A stretch of DNA of 64,000 nucleotides from Siphonodentalium dalli (GCA_032622095.1 CP136061.1:89582983-89646982); one strand, 5' to 3'; counted from the first letter of the stretch, positions 36,242-48,362 are shown. Translations and numbers: made by a program. The notes: generated by a model not told the origin, from the letters alone.

Positions 36242-36611
36242 TGCTGGACAAAACAAGTGTCCACTTAACAGCGGTGCGGTTAGCGTTGCCACCACGGCCG
36301 AAATACAACTACACGTCGGCTCCACCAGCTAACTACAGTTGGGCCGCAGTGTACTTGCCATTTGGCATGGTGTAGTTGCCGCAGTGTACTTTCATTAAAC
36401 TGAAAAAAGATGATACAAACCAGAAATCTAACCTTGGTGTACATGTCATTCGGACGTGAGGGTAGTTGTCGTTCGGCCGCAGTGAACTTGCCGTTCATCC
36501 GCAGTGTACTTGCCGTTCGGACCGCGGTGCTCAACTGCAGTTACAAACTCTGACACCGCGGCCGAACGGCAAATACACCACGGTGTCAATGGACACTTGT
36601 TTTGTCCAGCG
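36242..36611. mobile_element. Element E, GC-rich TIR element, copy 1
   Basis: Ends GCTGGACAAAACAAGTGTCC and GGACACTTGTTTTGTCCAGC. Inside, GGCCGAACGGCAAGTACAC-like words occur in both orientations, so the element folds on itself. Much higher in GC than its surroundings. Superfamily unknown. Confidence 0.8.
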
Positions 36612-36875
36612 GGGGTACATGTAATGTATCTCTGCTTTGTTATATAAAGGCATCATATCATAGCTATCAGGGCATGGTGTTTTTTTCAATTGGCCAACAA
36701 TAAATCATTCAAAATTGAAAGCTTTACATGTACAATAAATATAGCAATTTTGCATTCCTGTCACATTCACATCAACTCATTTGACTGAAGATACAGGGAG
36801 AGGGTAAACTTTTTAAAGATTTGAAAGTAAGATATTACTGTTGAGAAATTGACTCAGTGCATTGAATTTTCAAAA

Positions 36876-36983
36876 CTGAGAGCTTTCCGATGAATGGCAA
36901 CAAGCCATATTTCCGACTAAATGCTGAAAAGTTACCCATAATTCTGCTGCGGTTAAGAAGTCGATTATTTAGGGCATTACTAG
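36876..36983. mobile_element. Family A MITE, right half only
   Basis: GAGAGCTTTCCGATGAATGG to GGGCATTACTAG; left arm absent. Confidence 0.8.
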
Positions 36984-36999
36984 TTGCCCTAACCATTGT

Positions 37000-37520
37000 A
37001 TTCCTCCCACAGAAAAATATAGCCTGACCAGCAAAGTTAGAAGTTTTTCAATCTAAACCACCCTATACCCTCCATGAACCTGGTATTATAATCTAACCGC
37101 TTGGATCTAGTCCACTTAAAATCATCAGATAATAAGCCACAGAGTTCTCCTAGTTTAATTTATAAAGCGATGAGCAGATGTTCCACGTGTTTATTTTTTC
37201 ATCAGACTATTAACATTGAATGATTCTGTTGCCCAAATGTTGGTCTGATAAGGATAATGGAGGAACGATTTTATGCCTAGTTTGACTCGTTTTCTCTGTC
37301 TAGACTCTGTTATTACTACTTAAATAGAGCCAGCAAACCAAATTGCAGCGTTTGTTTATAACATTATATGGATTGACAGATTTGCACGATTTCCACAAGG
37401 CGATTTTAACCCTTGATTATGCCGACAGCCTTGGGAGAAGTCAATTCTCCCAATTTTGTTATCAGAGAGAAGTTGACTGTCATCAGGGAGAAGAAACAAT
37501 GGCTGAAGTTTTATTTACAC
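37000..37520. other. No gene; GGGAGAAGT repeat at 37435-37500
   Basis: 37435-37520 matches 27418-27500 (CAATGGCTGAAGTT then ACACCCCAACATCA), the target of the following element. Confidence 0.55.
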
Positions 37521-37528
37521 CCCAACAT

Positions 37529-38015
37529 CAGGGTCAGCGCTGGACCGAAATTTACTTTTGCCAAATGAAAATATTTTTTGCCAAATTATTTTAGCACTTG
37601 CCAAATGCGGTTTGAACGACTTTAGATATCGATAGAAAAGCAGTTACATGTAGTTAATAATTAATTATATTCGCATCTCTGTTGTAGTTAATCATACAAC
37701 AATAAGCCAATCACTGAACAATATAATGGTAGAAGGGTTGATTCATCAGGAGGGCACATCACAGGAGGATTAGTAATCACTCCAACAATCAGTACTAATG
37801 CTATGAGATTAACTTAATAGAGGTGTTTCCCTGAAACCTTATAAAACACAACTAATATAATTATGTTGTAAGAGTTTCCTGAAATGAATGGTAACGATTG
37901 ACCAATATGTTTCAAATTACTTGAGGAATTAAAAATTGCCAAATGAAAATATTTTTTTCCAAAAGTTAATTATTTTTGCCATTGGCAAATTTGGCAAGTG
38001 GCAGCGCGAACCCTG
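37529..38015. mobile_element. Element G, hAT-like, with perfect 8-bp duplication
   Basis: Ends CAGGGTCAGCGCTGGACCG and GCAGCGCGAACCCTG, flanked by CCCAACAT on both sides (37521-37528, 38016-38023). Interior rich in TTGCCAAATGAAAATATTTT. The copy of the host repeat near 27490 shows the site without insert. Confidence 0.92.
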
Positions 38016-38023
38016 CCCAACAT

Positions 38024-38788
38024 CACCCTTCTGTGATCAAATGAGTATTATCCAAGAGCAGAGCCATGCATTTATAAAACCATCAATAATGAGTAAATGC
38101 ACATTGCTATAATAAGGAAATACACTTTAAAGACATATTATTGACTTGTTGGGGTGCGTGAAACTGATAAGTTAGTATTCAGGCATTATGCCAACTGGAT
38201 GAATGGAACATTCTATAAACATAGCTGAAAATTTGAAGCAAATCAACCGCATCATCGTCTGAAAACATCGTCTGAACTGAATTTTTCTATGATTTCAACT
38301 ATTTTTCTATTACTCTATGGGCATCTTCTGAGACACACGTTCCTTGAATGGTGATGAATTATTCTATTTTAATCATATTTTATGTCATAGATTGTTATTA
38401 AAACCATATACGGTATCAAGGCACTAAAAAAAACAAGAGGTACACTGTCGCGTGGCATTTGCCCCCGACCGTAGCAATTCGGATTAAGCATGGACGAAAC
38501 TGCGGATATCCGAAGAGGTCTATATGACCATTCCAAAAGAAGTTCGTAGTAGAAATTCCGGAAACCCAAAAACAAGTGATCCGGAAACCCAAAAACAAGC
38601 AAAAATTAAAATTTTCTAAGTTGAAAAAAAGGGCCATAACTCTGACAAAAATCATCAGATCATACCCAAATTCGCACTTGACATCTATTTTCATATAACT
38701 GATCCACAAAATACGGGATTTGCAATCGTACCACCAAAGCTCACGCTATCATTTGGAAACCCAAAAAACTAGAAAAAAATTGAATTTT
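38024..38788. other. No gene recognised
   Basis: 38440-38760 holds GGAAACCCAAAAACAAG repeats and GAAAAAAAGGGCCATAACTC, typical of an old transposon end. Minus frames 38369-38709 are unassigned. Confidence 0.4.
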
Positions 38789-38999
38789 CTAAGTCTAATT
38801 AATCGACCCCTTAACGACGGCAGAATTATGGGTAACTTTTCAGGATTTAGTCGGAAATATGGCTTGTTGCCATTCATCGGAAAGCTCTCGGCGAGAGCTT
38901 TCCAATGAATGGCAGCAAGCCATATTTCCGACTAAATCCTGAAAAGTTACCCATAATTCTGCCGTCGTTAAGAGGTCGATTAATTAGAGCATTACATTA
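38789..38999. mobile_element. Family A MITE with changed termini
   Basis: CTAATTAATCGACCCCTTAA to GAGCATTACATTAC; left terminal ~12 bases missing, arms otherwise complete with matching GACGGCAG / CTGCCGTC changes on both arms, a sign of concerted correction. Confidence 0.85.
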
Positions 39000-39763
39000 C
39001 TTTAAATATGCTGCTGGGATCAACATATGCACACTGGTATGACAAAAATAGGGAGAAGTGCACATTTTAGGGAGAAGCTGTCTCCCAAGTCGCCAGGACA
39101 GCTAGAACAGACAAGAACAAGTGGGGGCTGTAGCTCCTACATGCCCCCCTGCTCCACCGCCCCTACTGGTGGCCAGCCCCTTGGGGAATGTTATGACGTT
39201 ATATTATATTAGCATCGCTCGGTTACCATGTAATGTTATGAGCCATATTCTGGCTGAGAGCCATGATTTCTAAGTTCACCTCACCTTTTGGTTTCATTGA
39301 TCAAAATTTACAATGGAATACTAGTTAGGATATTAAGTGAGCCGGGTTGGCGCCTTTGTTTGCGAAGTGACCATCATGCGGTAAACGTAAACAATTACAT
39401 GATGTATTCTCTGCGAAATTTAACATAAAAGTTAGATTATATTACATCATTATAACAATAAGATATCACTCTTTCTGATAAATATAGCATTCTGTGTCAA
39501 TTTGTATGATAAAGTCAATTAAAATTGACGTAAAATCCCACCATTGGATATGGACATAATTTTTCCCCTGCTATAGAATGGAATAGGCAGGATGCTTTCA
39601 ACGTAAAGCAGAATCTATCCCACCGATTATTAATCTATCCCACCGATTATTAATCTATCCCACCGATTATTAAGTATATATATTATGCAACACTAGAGCC
39701 TATTTATAAAACAATTATAGTGAGAACAGACACCATTATTATCAGAGTAAATACATGTATGCT
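39000..39763. other. No gene; 20-bp triplet repeat at 39605-39672
   Basis: AATCTATCCCACCGATTATT is present three times in a row at about 39611-39672. Remainder unassigned. Confidence 0.6.
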
Positions 39764-40163
39764 TTAACCCTTTACCCAACAAACCAGCAAAAACCGGCCA
39801 AATAAAGCTTCAACAGCCTAAAATATCTTGGGTCTGTCTCAATAAAACCATACAAATATGGATATCATTGGAACCGGCTCATTGACCACATTGTGATGGT
39901 TATAGTTATGCCCTGTGCCAATGCATTCTCTTATATATGCGAGTCGACCATAGGTCGCCTCGCATATATAAGAGAATGCATTGGCCTAAAAAAAATCTTT
40001 TTTTAACACTTTTTACCATTTTTTCTTACATTCTTTAACAATTTTATAATTTTTAATGTGTTAAGCCAATGCATTCTCTTATATATGCGAGGCGACCTAT
40101 GGTCGACTCGCATATATAAGAGAATGCATTGGCACAGGGCCCTTCTGTTGGGTAAAGGGTTAA
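39764..40163. mobile_element. Family C1 TTAA element, third copy
   Basis: TTAA-CCCTTTACCCAACAAACC to TGTTGGGTAAAGGG-TTAA, reverse orientation relative to 7249, both hairpins present. Confidence 0.87.
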
Positions 40164-40447
40164 ATATGTTGTTGCATGGTCGGGGAAAATGCATACTGGT
40201 ATATGAGAGAAAAGTCACTTCTCCCTGGGACAAAATATGGGAGATGTGGTTTATGGAGAAGATATCTCCCAAGTCCCAGCTGGTCCCTGCCGGAGTAGAG
40301 GTCCATCTAAGTTTTAAGAACTTGTCCTCCAATCCCCTAGTATCTGTATATGAAATTACTATACTATTAAAATATGTTTAAACCAAACCCTGCCGAAAGG
40401 TGGTTCATGACCATACCAAAGATCAATCAAATCTGATCGATGATGAC

Positions 40448-40709
40448 TTAACCTTTCCAATTGCTGGAGCTTCATGAAATTTTGCGAAAACCCTGTGCCA
40501 ATGCATTCTCTTATATATGCGAGTCTCCCATAGGGAGCCTCGCATATATAAGATAATACATTGGCCTAACAGTATTTACCTTGAAAGTGAATTCTCTTAT
40601 AAATGCTTATAATGCTCCCTATGGGAGACTCACATATATAGGAGAATGCATGCACTGGCACAGATATTTTAATGCTGCACCAGTGCAGCTTCAGTCATGA
40701 AAGGGTTAA
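40448..40709. mobile_element. Family C2 TTAA element
   Basis: TTAACCTTTCCAATTGCTGGA to CAGTCATGAAAGGG-TTAA with two GCATTCTCTTATATA hairpins. Confidence 0.82.
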
Positions 40710-40808
40710 TCAATCTACATGTATTTTGATCAAATAGGGCAATTTAGATCATCTTGTATGGTTTATGGGAGGATATCGCTTCAAGTTCTAGAACTAAGCA
40801 GGACCATT

Positions 40809-41232
40809 TGTGACCCACCATATCAAATCCAGTCGTAAGTCGGGATTTTTTTTACCATAGGTCGCCTCGCATATATAAGAGAATGCATTGGCCTAACAAT
40901 TTTTTATCATTTTTTTTAAATAAATGTTTCTTACAATTTTTAGGACATAAAATAAAAAGACATCCATTACCCTGCAGGGAGCCCCACACATATATAGAAG
41001 CATATAGAAGAGTGTCGTCTGCTCATGTTTGTCTGGGGCTCTGTATGGGTGAAATTATAAAATTGTTAAAGAATACAAGAACAAATTATTAAAATTGTAA
41101 AAAATTGTTAGGCCAATGCATTCTCTTATATATGCGAGGCGACCTATGGTCGACTCGCATATATAAGAGAATGCATTGGCACAGGGTAAAAAAAATCCCG
41201 ACTTACGACTAGATTTGATATGGCGGGTCACA
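40809..41232. mobile_element. Long-TIR element carrying the same GCCAATGCATT hairpins
   Basis: Outer arms TGTGACCCACCATATCAAAT... and its complement near-identical over ~45 bases (TCGTAAGTCGGGATTTTTTT). The inner TTACCATAGGTCGCCTCGC and GCCAATGCATTCTCTTATAT hairpins are those of families C1-C3, but there is no TTAA terminus. Confidence 0.82.
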
Positions 41233-42477
41233 TTTATGTTGTTAGGTGCCCCAATTTTTCCCAAAAAAATGGATGAGAATCTATTGATTTATTTATATCA
41301 GCCTAAAGGCCTCATGCTACCTCTCAAAAGGCAGACACAAATTGTCTGGAACAGAAGCAGACAACAGCATGGTACCCCTTGGTGTTGACCTCTACCACTT
41401 ATAGGGTAATAAATAATGGATTATCTATGTAAACAGACAGAGTAAGTGTAAACCAAGCAGTGTTATCACCAAGGAACTCAGTCTAGGACCCTCCCCCCAA
41501 TCAAATCCATATTACAATAAATCAATGAAATGGTCTACTATCATGGCATGACAAAGTCAATATTTCAGTTTCTTTCAAAATCTTTTAGATTAATGTCTAT
41601 ATAATTTCATGCTAAAGGCCAAAATTAAATAATTTCTAGGTTTCATCCCCGCCTGCCCTTATTTTTAAGTTCTGCATGGAAAATAATCAGACCAGAAAAT
41701 GCTATCTGCAAATTCGCTCTTGAGGGAAGCAATTTCTTCACAATGTTAACAAACCTTGTAAGTTCGTAAATAAATAGCATTAATTGTTTCTACTATACAT
41801 GTATTACAAATTTCCATTGGAAATATTTACTAGTATATGCACGTGACTTCCGGTTAGCAACCGTGTGGAGATTGCAAAAAACGCAGAATTGGAAATTAAG
41901 CATCGGCTTAAAAATGAAAGTAACTACTTCACACCTTACGAAGAATTCACATGTGATTTAAGTCTATTAATTTCATTTAGACCAATTTTGTTGGTCAGCT
42001 TAATGAAAACGAAAAATTAAGAAGTCATGATGATAATCCAGACAAGATTTTACAATCCACGACACGTCTTGTCAATTTGGCATGTCGTTTCCGTCGTGAC
42101 CACTGCATGATGTTACGTATAAATTATTCTTAGCGTTATGTCGCCAAAAAAAGGCAAATTTGAGGCACATCATGTGTGGTTGCTCCACTACGTGTCACGT
42201 ACGATTCATATTATATTTGTTAGTTAATACCTGTTCCTTAATAATGTACTTCACTGTAGGCCCTAACTCGAAATTGCATGATTTAAGTGACTTTATGAGC
42301 AATATTGCATTGACTCACTTACAAACATGGAATTTCTCCCGGGTAATTAATTCAATGTGTATTGCGATATCTTCTCACAAATGTCACAAAAAAGCATGCA
42401 ATCTCGAGCTGGGACCACCCCCGACTGTGAAGTAGATTACTGAGGAACAAGTATTAACAAAGAAAGATATTCCCTAC
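41233..42477. other. Low-repeat stretch, no gene recognised
   Basis: Plus frame 42160-42435 (91 codons) is unassigned. No clear exon other than the weak candidate at 42478. Confidence 0.4.
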
Positions 42478-42526
42478 CTTGTTTGTTCAATGTTATAAAG
42501 TTCCCTGTCAGAACGGATCAGAACAT
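42478..42526 (-). CDS. Possible micro-exon (49 bp), weak candidate
   Basis: The minus strand reads TTTTTCAG|ATGTTC...ACAAG|GTAGGG with an open phase encoding VLIRSDRELYNIEQT plus split R. Its ending phase 2 would fit the alternative acceptor at 26705 of the kinase gene. No homology to a known N-terminus is recognised. It may be chance. Confidence 0.2.
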
Positions 42527-42676
42527 CTGAAAAAGGTCCCAGGTTTAATTGTACCTATGGAATATGATCTCTATGGGCGTAGCTATAGACTAGATATTCA
42601 TGGTATGACCTAGCCGCCCCCCTACAGCACCACCCCTGATGCAATATGGTAGTAGCACATGCCATGCACCCGGATG

Positions 42677-42896
42677 TACAGTAATGCCCTAAGTAATCGA
42701 CTCCTTAATAAACACAGCAGAATTATGGGTAACTTTTCAGGATTTAGTCGCAAATATGGCTTGTTGCCATTCATCGGAAAGCTCTCGGGGAGATCTTTCC
42801 GATGAATGACAACAAGCCATATTTCCGACTAAATCCTGAAAAGTTACCCATAATTCTGCTGTGTTTAAGGAGTCGATTACTTAGGGCATTACTGTA
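42677..42896. mobile_element. Family A MITE
   Basis: TA-CAGTAATGCCC to GGGCATTACTG-TA, full arms. Confidence 0.88.
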
Positions 42897-42987
42897 GTTC
42901 AGAAACATGATGTTCTTCATGAGGTGACCTACAGGTTGATTTATTGAAGATCACAGATCAAAGAATGAACAAGACTTCATTTAAAAC

Positions 42988-43393
42988 CAAGCCTGGATAT
43001 AATGTGTCTGTTATTTGCAGAATGAGGTCCCCAGAGGGTGAATTTAGTGACGCTATCCAGCACAGTGGGCTAGCATCACCAAATTCACCCCCTGGGAACC
43101 TCATTCTGCTTAGGCCTTATCTTCCAGGAAATATCTACATGTATAGTCTCAAATTAACAGTGTTTTTATTTAATTAGCAGAAGATAAAATGCATAATCGA
43201 GGTGAATATCACAAATTTCAACTGGGGAAATTCAATCTGATCCTAGGTCTCCCATAGCAGTTGAGGCCTAAGCAGAATAAGGTTCCCAGAGGGTAGATTT
43301 TGTGATGCTAGCCCACTGTGCGGGACAGCAGCACTAAATTCACCCTCTGGGGACCTCATTCTGCAAATGACAGACACACTATTTGCAGACTTG
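42988..43393. mobile_element. Family B MITE, long form, with perfect 8-bp duplication
   Basis: CAAGCCTGGATATAATGTG to CTATTTGCAGACTTG, flanked by TTTAAAAC on both sides (42980-42987, 43394-43401). Confidence 0.92.
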
Positions 43394-43976
43394 TTTAAAA
43401 CCAACATCACCAGGCATCAAAGTAACACTTGCTAAAGAAAACACCATGTTCACAAGTGCAAAACACAAGACTTCTCTTCAAACTAACTACATCTTACATC
43501 AAAGTCACACTTGTTAAAGAAAAACATTGAAGTCCAAGGTACGCAGACTAATAGCTTAGATTTCAAGCTGAGGTATCACTCTGACCACTGTCTGATATGA
43601 GAAGCACGTGGCTATAAAAGATCATTTTAAACTTAATGATGAGCATTAAATACATCTCATACTGCTGCTGGAGAATATGGTGCCCCACATTGGCAGAACG
43701 AGGTCACCAGAGGGTGAATTTAGTGATTGCAAGCCTGACTATATGCCTTAGGTCAAGGACAAAAAATGGCAATAAAAGATCATTTTAAAGTTAATGATGA
43801 GCAACCCATTAAATAAATCTCATACTACTTCTGGAGAATATGGTGCCCCACATTTGCAGAACAAGGTCACCAGAGGGCTACCATCACCTAATTAATCCTC
43901 TGGGGATGTCTAGTTTGCTATAAATGAAGTTTAGTTGCACCATATGCATGCAAGTCTTTTGAATTTATATAGTAGC
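43394..43976. other. ~155-bp duplication with family B remnants
   Basis: ATAAAAGATCATTTTAAA...GGAGAATATGGTGCCCCACA at 43612-43737 recurs at 43770-43895; each ends in a broken family B arm (AGGTCACCAGAGGG). Confidence 0.7.
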
Positions 43977-44522
43977 CAGGGTCCGCGCTGGACCGAAATT
44001 TACTTTTACCAAAATTATTTTTTGCCAAATTATTTTAGCAATTGCCAAGTATAATTTTCTGCAACCTTTAGTCTTATGTTTCGACACTCGCGGTTTGAAC
44101 GACTTTTTATATCGATAGAAAAGTAGTTAGTTGATAATTAAAATTATACTCGCATCTCTAATTGTGGTTCATCATACAACAATAAGCCAATCACAGAACA
44201 ATACAATTGTAGAAGGGTTTCTCCATCAGAAGGGCACATCACACGAGGATTAGAAATCCCTCCAAACATCAGTACTAATACTATGTGATTAATTCCATCT
44301 TAATAGAGGTGTTGACTTTCCCTAAACCTTATAAAACACCACTAATATAATGATGTTGTAAGAGTATCCTGAAATTACTGGTATTGATTTACCAATATTT
44401 TTCAAATTGCTTGAGGTATTAAAAAGTTACTTGCCAAAACGTTTGCCAAATGAAAATATTTTTTGCCAAATGTGAATTATTTTTGCCATTGGCAAATTTG
44501 GCAAGTGGCAGCGCGAACCCTG
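43977..44522. mobile_element. Element G, second copy
   Basis: CAGGGTCCGCGCTGGACCG to GCAGCGCGAACCCTG; flanks ATAGTAGC and ATAGTAAC (7 of 8). Confidence 0.9.
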
Positions 44523-44566
44523 ATAGTAACTGTGAGGAACTGAAATTTCTGGGAGGGTGGAAGAAT

Positions 44567-45014
44567 TACAGTAATGCCCTAAATAATTGCCTCCTTAACC
44601 ACAGCAGAATTATAGGTAACTTTTCAGGATTTAGTCGGAAATATGGCTTGTTGCCATTCATCGGAAAGCTCTCAATGAATGGTATAAAGCCATATTTCCG
44701 ACAAAATCCTGAAAAATTTCCCATAATTCTGCTGTGGTTAACTCTTTCAGTGCCAGGCTTATTTTGTAGGTTTAGTGCCAAGGAATCTTACGTTTTTCAT
44801 GGGCATCAAAATTATTACTATGAATACTTGGTGACAGTTTTGAGTTATAACATGCCCCTAAGGACTTATCCAGATTGTTTTTAAATTCGCTATAGCATGC
44901 TTAAGCATACCCAAAAAAAATTCCAAAACAAAAACAGACCATAAATTAGGGCCGATGAGATCGGCCCCTGGCACTGAAAGAGTTAAAGGGTCATATACTT
45001 CGGGCATTACTGTA
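44567..45014. mobile_element. Family A MITE split by a TTAA element
   Basis: TA-CAGTAATGCCC to GGGCATTACTG-TA. The right arm is interrupted at GCTGTGG-TTAA by 44738-44986 and resumes with TTAA-AGGGTCATATACTT. Confidence 0.92.
44738..44986. mobile_element. Family C3-type TTAA element nested in family A
   Basis: TTAA-CTCTTTCAGTGCCAGGC to GGCACTGAAAGAG-TTAA. The family A copy at 58307-58335 preserves the uninterrupted GCTGTGGTTAAAGGGTCATA, so insertion duplicated exactly TTAA, as piggyBac does. Confidence 0.93.
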
Positions 45015-45226
45015 TGTCATTTGTTGAACTTATTATCTGAACATATCCCGCCAATTAATGGGAATTCTTCTGCGCTTGCATTAACTGTTGTCTGCTTTTA
45101 TTTCCCGAACATGCATCCCTCAAAACTAATAATTGACCATACCAAAGTATACCTTTATAACTGATGGGAGAATCCATTGTAAAGAAATGGTTAAACGAAT
45201 ATGATCTAATTAACACAGAATCCTCT
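45015..45226. mobile_element. Family D fragment
   Basis: GTCATTTGTTGAACTTATTATCTGAAC ... GGGAGAATCCATTGTAAAG, without its left TTAA end. Confidence 0.6.
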
Positions 45227-45470
45227 TTAACCCTTTCATTACTAAATACTCATTGATGAGTAGCTCCTTAGGAAATGTTCAGATAATAAGTTCAACAAAT
45301 GACCATTGTTGAATTTACTATCTTAACAGTTCCCTCCAATAAATAGGACTCCATCTGTACTTGTATTATCTGTTATTTATTCGGACCCTCCAAATGAATA
45401 ATAAACCTTTCCATGCAATGTACACTTTTATAACTGAGTGGGAGAATCCATTCAGTAAATAAAGGGTTAA
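45227..45470. mobile_element. Family D TTAA element, best copy
   Basis: TTAA-CCCTTTCATTACTAAATAC to CATTCAGTAAATAAAGGG-TTAA; interior contains GATAATAAGTTCAACAAATG and a near complement. Same CCCTTT/TTAA logic as family C but different body. Confidence 0.82.
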
Positions 45471-45786
45471 ATGAATCTCCTAACACAGCTGGAGAATCAT
45501 CTTTAAGTAAAGCTCCCCAAACCTGACTGGAGAATTCTCTTTAATTCCCCAGATACATGAACTCAATTGGTTTGATCAAAGGTCTGAAGACCTTCTCATG
45601 TTTTTAATGTTAACAGCCTTCAGATCTGATTTAAACAGACAGTGTATGGACCCTTTCCATGCAAAAATGCTCTTTGAGGTACACATGTAGTAGCTTTCCC
45701 TCAGATAAGGTTCAGATAATAAGTTTAACAGTCTAATAAATACGGTAGGACAACTTCTGCACTTTTTTTATATGTCTTCCACTACT

Positions 45787-46277
45787 TTAACCCTTTTGAT
45801 GCCAGGGGCCGATCTCATCGGCCCTAATTTACGGTCTGTAAAATCGGCCCCAAAAAAATAAAAAAATAAATGTTTTTTGTATTTTATGTATTTTTATTTT
45901 TTGGTTGAATTTTTTTGGGGTATGCTTAAGCATGCTATAGCGAATTTAAAAACAAACTGGATAAAACCTTAGGGGGCATGTTATAACTCAAAACTATCAC
46001 CAAGTATTCATAGTAATAATTTTGATGCCCATGAAAAACGTGAGATTCCCTGGCACTAAACCTACAAAAATAATAAGTCTGTTAAATAATATAAGAAAAA
46101 ATTATTAAAATTGTAAAAAATTGTAAAAAATAATAACAAATGATGAAAAATTGTTAGGCCAATGCATTCTCTTATATATGCGAGGCGACCTATGGTCGAC
46201 TCACATATATAAGAGAATGCATTGGCACAGGGTATATGGGTTGATACAAAAATCGGACCTGGCACTGAAATGGTTAA
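45787..46277. mobile_element. Family C3 TTAA element, long form
   Basis: TTAA-CCCTTTTGATGCCAGGGGC to GGCACTGAAATGG-TTAA; contains GGGTATGCTTAAGCATG, GGGGCATGTTATAACTC and one GCCAATGCATT hairpin near the right end. Longer relatives at 49328 and 63278. Confidence 0.85.
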
Positions 46278-46279
46278 AG

Positions 46280-46617
46280 GCCTCAACTGCTATGGAAGAC
46301 CAAATATCAGATTGAAATTTCCAAGTTCATGGAAGTTGGTGATGTTCATCCATTAGTTACCTTGATTATGTAACTGATCTTCTGCAAATAAGGGGAAATT
46401 AGAAACTGAACAGAAGGGAGAAAGTAACTAAAAATGATGTTAATTTAAGGCTACCGGTATAGATACTTTCCAGAAGACGAGGCCTAAGCAGAATGAGCCT
46501 CAATGAGTCCCCAGAATGTGAATTTGGTGATGCTAGTCCACTGTGCAGGGTAGTAACACTAAATTCACCCTCTGGGGACCTCATTCTACAAATGTCAGAC
46601 ACGGAGTTTGCAGGCTT
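46280..46617. mobile_element. Family B MITE, right part
   Basis: Core and right hairpin ending GAGTTTGCAGGCTTG; left part cut off at the TTAA element. Confidence 0.75.
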
Positions 46618-46650
46618 GGATAAGAGGAAATATAAAGGATAGAAATACTC

Positions 46651-47117
46651 CAAGCCTGAGTTTAGTGTGCCTGTCATTTACAGAATGAGGTCCCCCAGAG
46701 GGTGAATTTAGTGATGCTATCCTGCATAGTGGGCTAGCATCACTAAATTCACCCTCTGTGGACCTCAGTCTGCTTAGGCCTCATCTTCCCTGGAAAGTTT
46801 CTTTATTATCAACTTTCTATAGAAACTTCTTCACATACATGTAGATTCTATTTCTGTTTTAGTTTAGTTTCTCTATATCCCCAAATTGGCAGATGACACA
46901 TTGCATTATCGAGGTTCCCAGTGGGTGTATGTCACAATATTCACTATTTGAGAACTTCAATCTGAGTCTATGTCTCCCATAGCAGATGAGGCCAAGCAGA
47001 ATGAGGTCTCCAGAGGGTGAATTTGGTGATGCTAGCCCGCTATGCGGGATAGCATAACTAAATTCACCCTCTGGGGACCTCATTCTGCAAATGACAGGCA
47101 CACTAAACTCAGACTTG
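46651..47117. mobile_element. Family B MITE (GAGTTTA subtype), long form
   Basis: CAAGCCTGAGTTTAGTGTG to AAACTCAGACTTG; flanks AAATACTC and AAATAGTC (7 of 8). Confidence 0.88.
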
Positions 47118-47219
47118 AAATAGTCCTTTATAACTTCATAGAAAATCTTTAAACGTCAACAACAACAGAACTGTTCAGTCCTGAGAGCAAAATAATCCAT
47201 TCTACAGCTTGTTGAAAAT

Positions 47220-48050
47220 ATCACTGCAGTATGGCAGGATATGAGCGTTTCTCAAGGAGGTCTACGATCTTGACCAGGAACTTTTCTTGGGAGGCCACAA
47301 ATCATGGTTCACAACTGTCAACAACATTATTAAAATATTTGAAATGGATAACATCAATACATCGAATAGCAATAGCTTGGAAAAAAGAATTGATAACAAT
47401 TGCTTGAAATCCAGTCAGATAAATTTAAATAATATTGCCAGCAAAGACTCGGACACTAAGCTTCAATTATTTGGAAAAATATCTTCTAATATTGATTGCC
47501 CGAACTCCTTAAAATAAAATGGCATTTCCAAAGCACAGACAAGGTTATTAACATCATTCAGACTAAGCACACACACATTGGCAATGGAAAGAGACCGATA
47601 CAAATGGTCTAAACCCAACAGAAAAGACAGAAAATATATATAGTATATTAGAAGATGAAGAACACTTTTTTCTACACTGTATGAAATATGTTCAACAACG
47701 TGATGTTTAAACATTAATCCTGCCCCAATTGCAAAAGATAGAATCTTTTAAGATTCTAGAACAATTTTTGAACCCAACAAACCCAAGCGACACTAGATAT
47801 ATCTGCGACTACATTAAATTGTGCAGAATCAATATTGAACTGCAAGGTACATGTACTCATTTAAAATAAGCTAGTACAGTAAACAGTAAGGTACAAATAA
47901 TGTACGTATTTCAAAGCTATATGCTTCGATATTGATTATATGGTAGTTGTTTTATACAAGTCAATTTGCATGTTAAATTTTCAGTTTTTGTGTTTAAATT
48001 GTTTGGCTGACACCATTTTAGTGGTTTGCGATCAATAAAATCTTGAATCT
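47220..48050 (+). pseudogene. Decayed LINE, 3' end of ORF2 and tail
   Basis: Plus-strand frames broken by stops and shifts encode GHKSWFTTVNNIIKIF, then TRLLTSFRLSTHTLAMERDR and YKW, then LEDEEHFFLHCMKY. This order (R-S-H-LA-E-GRY, then EDE-HF--HC) is the C-terminal end of a non-LTR retrotransposon polymerase ORF, with the zinc-knuckle-like first Cys pair lost. It ends in an A-rich ATCAATAAAATCTTGAATCT tail. Not functional. Confidence 0.75.
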
Positions 48051-48362
48051 TTTAAATGATGGAATGTCTTTTCAGTCATATCCCTTTCTACATGTATACT
48101 CATTGGTGGGTAGTTCCCATAGGAAATGTTCATACATGTATGTATTTGTTTGTTGACAAATCACTGTAACACTTTTGTTTACATAACAAAGGTTACAAAA
48201 CACAACATTGGAGAACTAAACACAACAACAGAGAACTATCAATAATGATTATAATAACAAAGATTATCTATTTCTCCATGTTTTTTTTAATGGTGATGTT
48301 TTAACAGACTTTTATATTTTGTGCACATTTACCCACTGCGAGGGCCGTGGTCCCTTTAAACC
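48051..48362. other. No gene recognised
   Basis: AT-rich; ACATTGGAGAACTAAACACAACA-type short duplication near 48190-48230 only. Confidence 0.4.

Noticed and set aside
44450-44884. 144-codon plus-strand frame, longest in the window
   Set aside because: Spans element G, a family A arm and the nested TTAA element; an accident of joined repeats.
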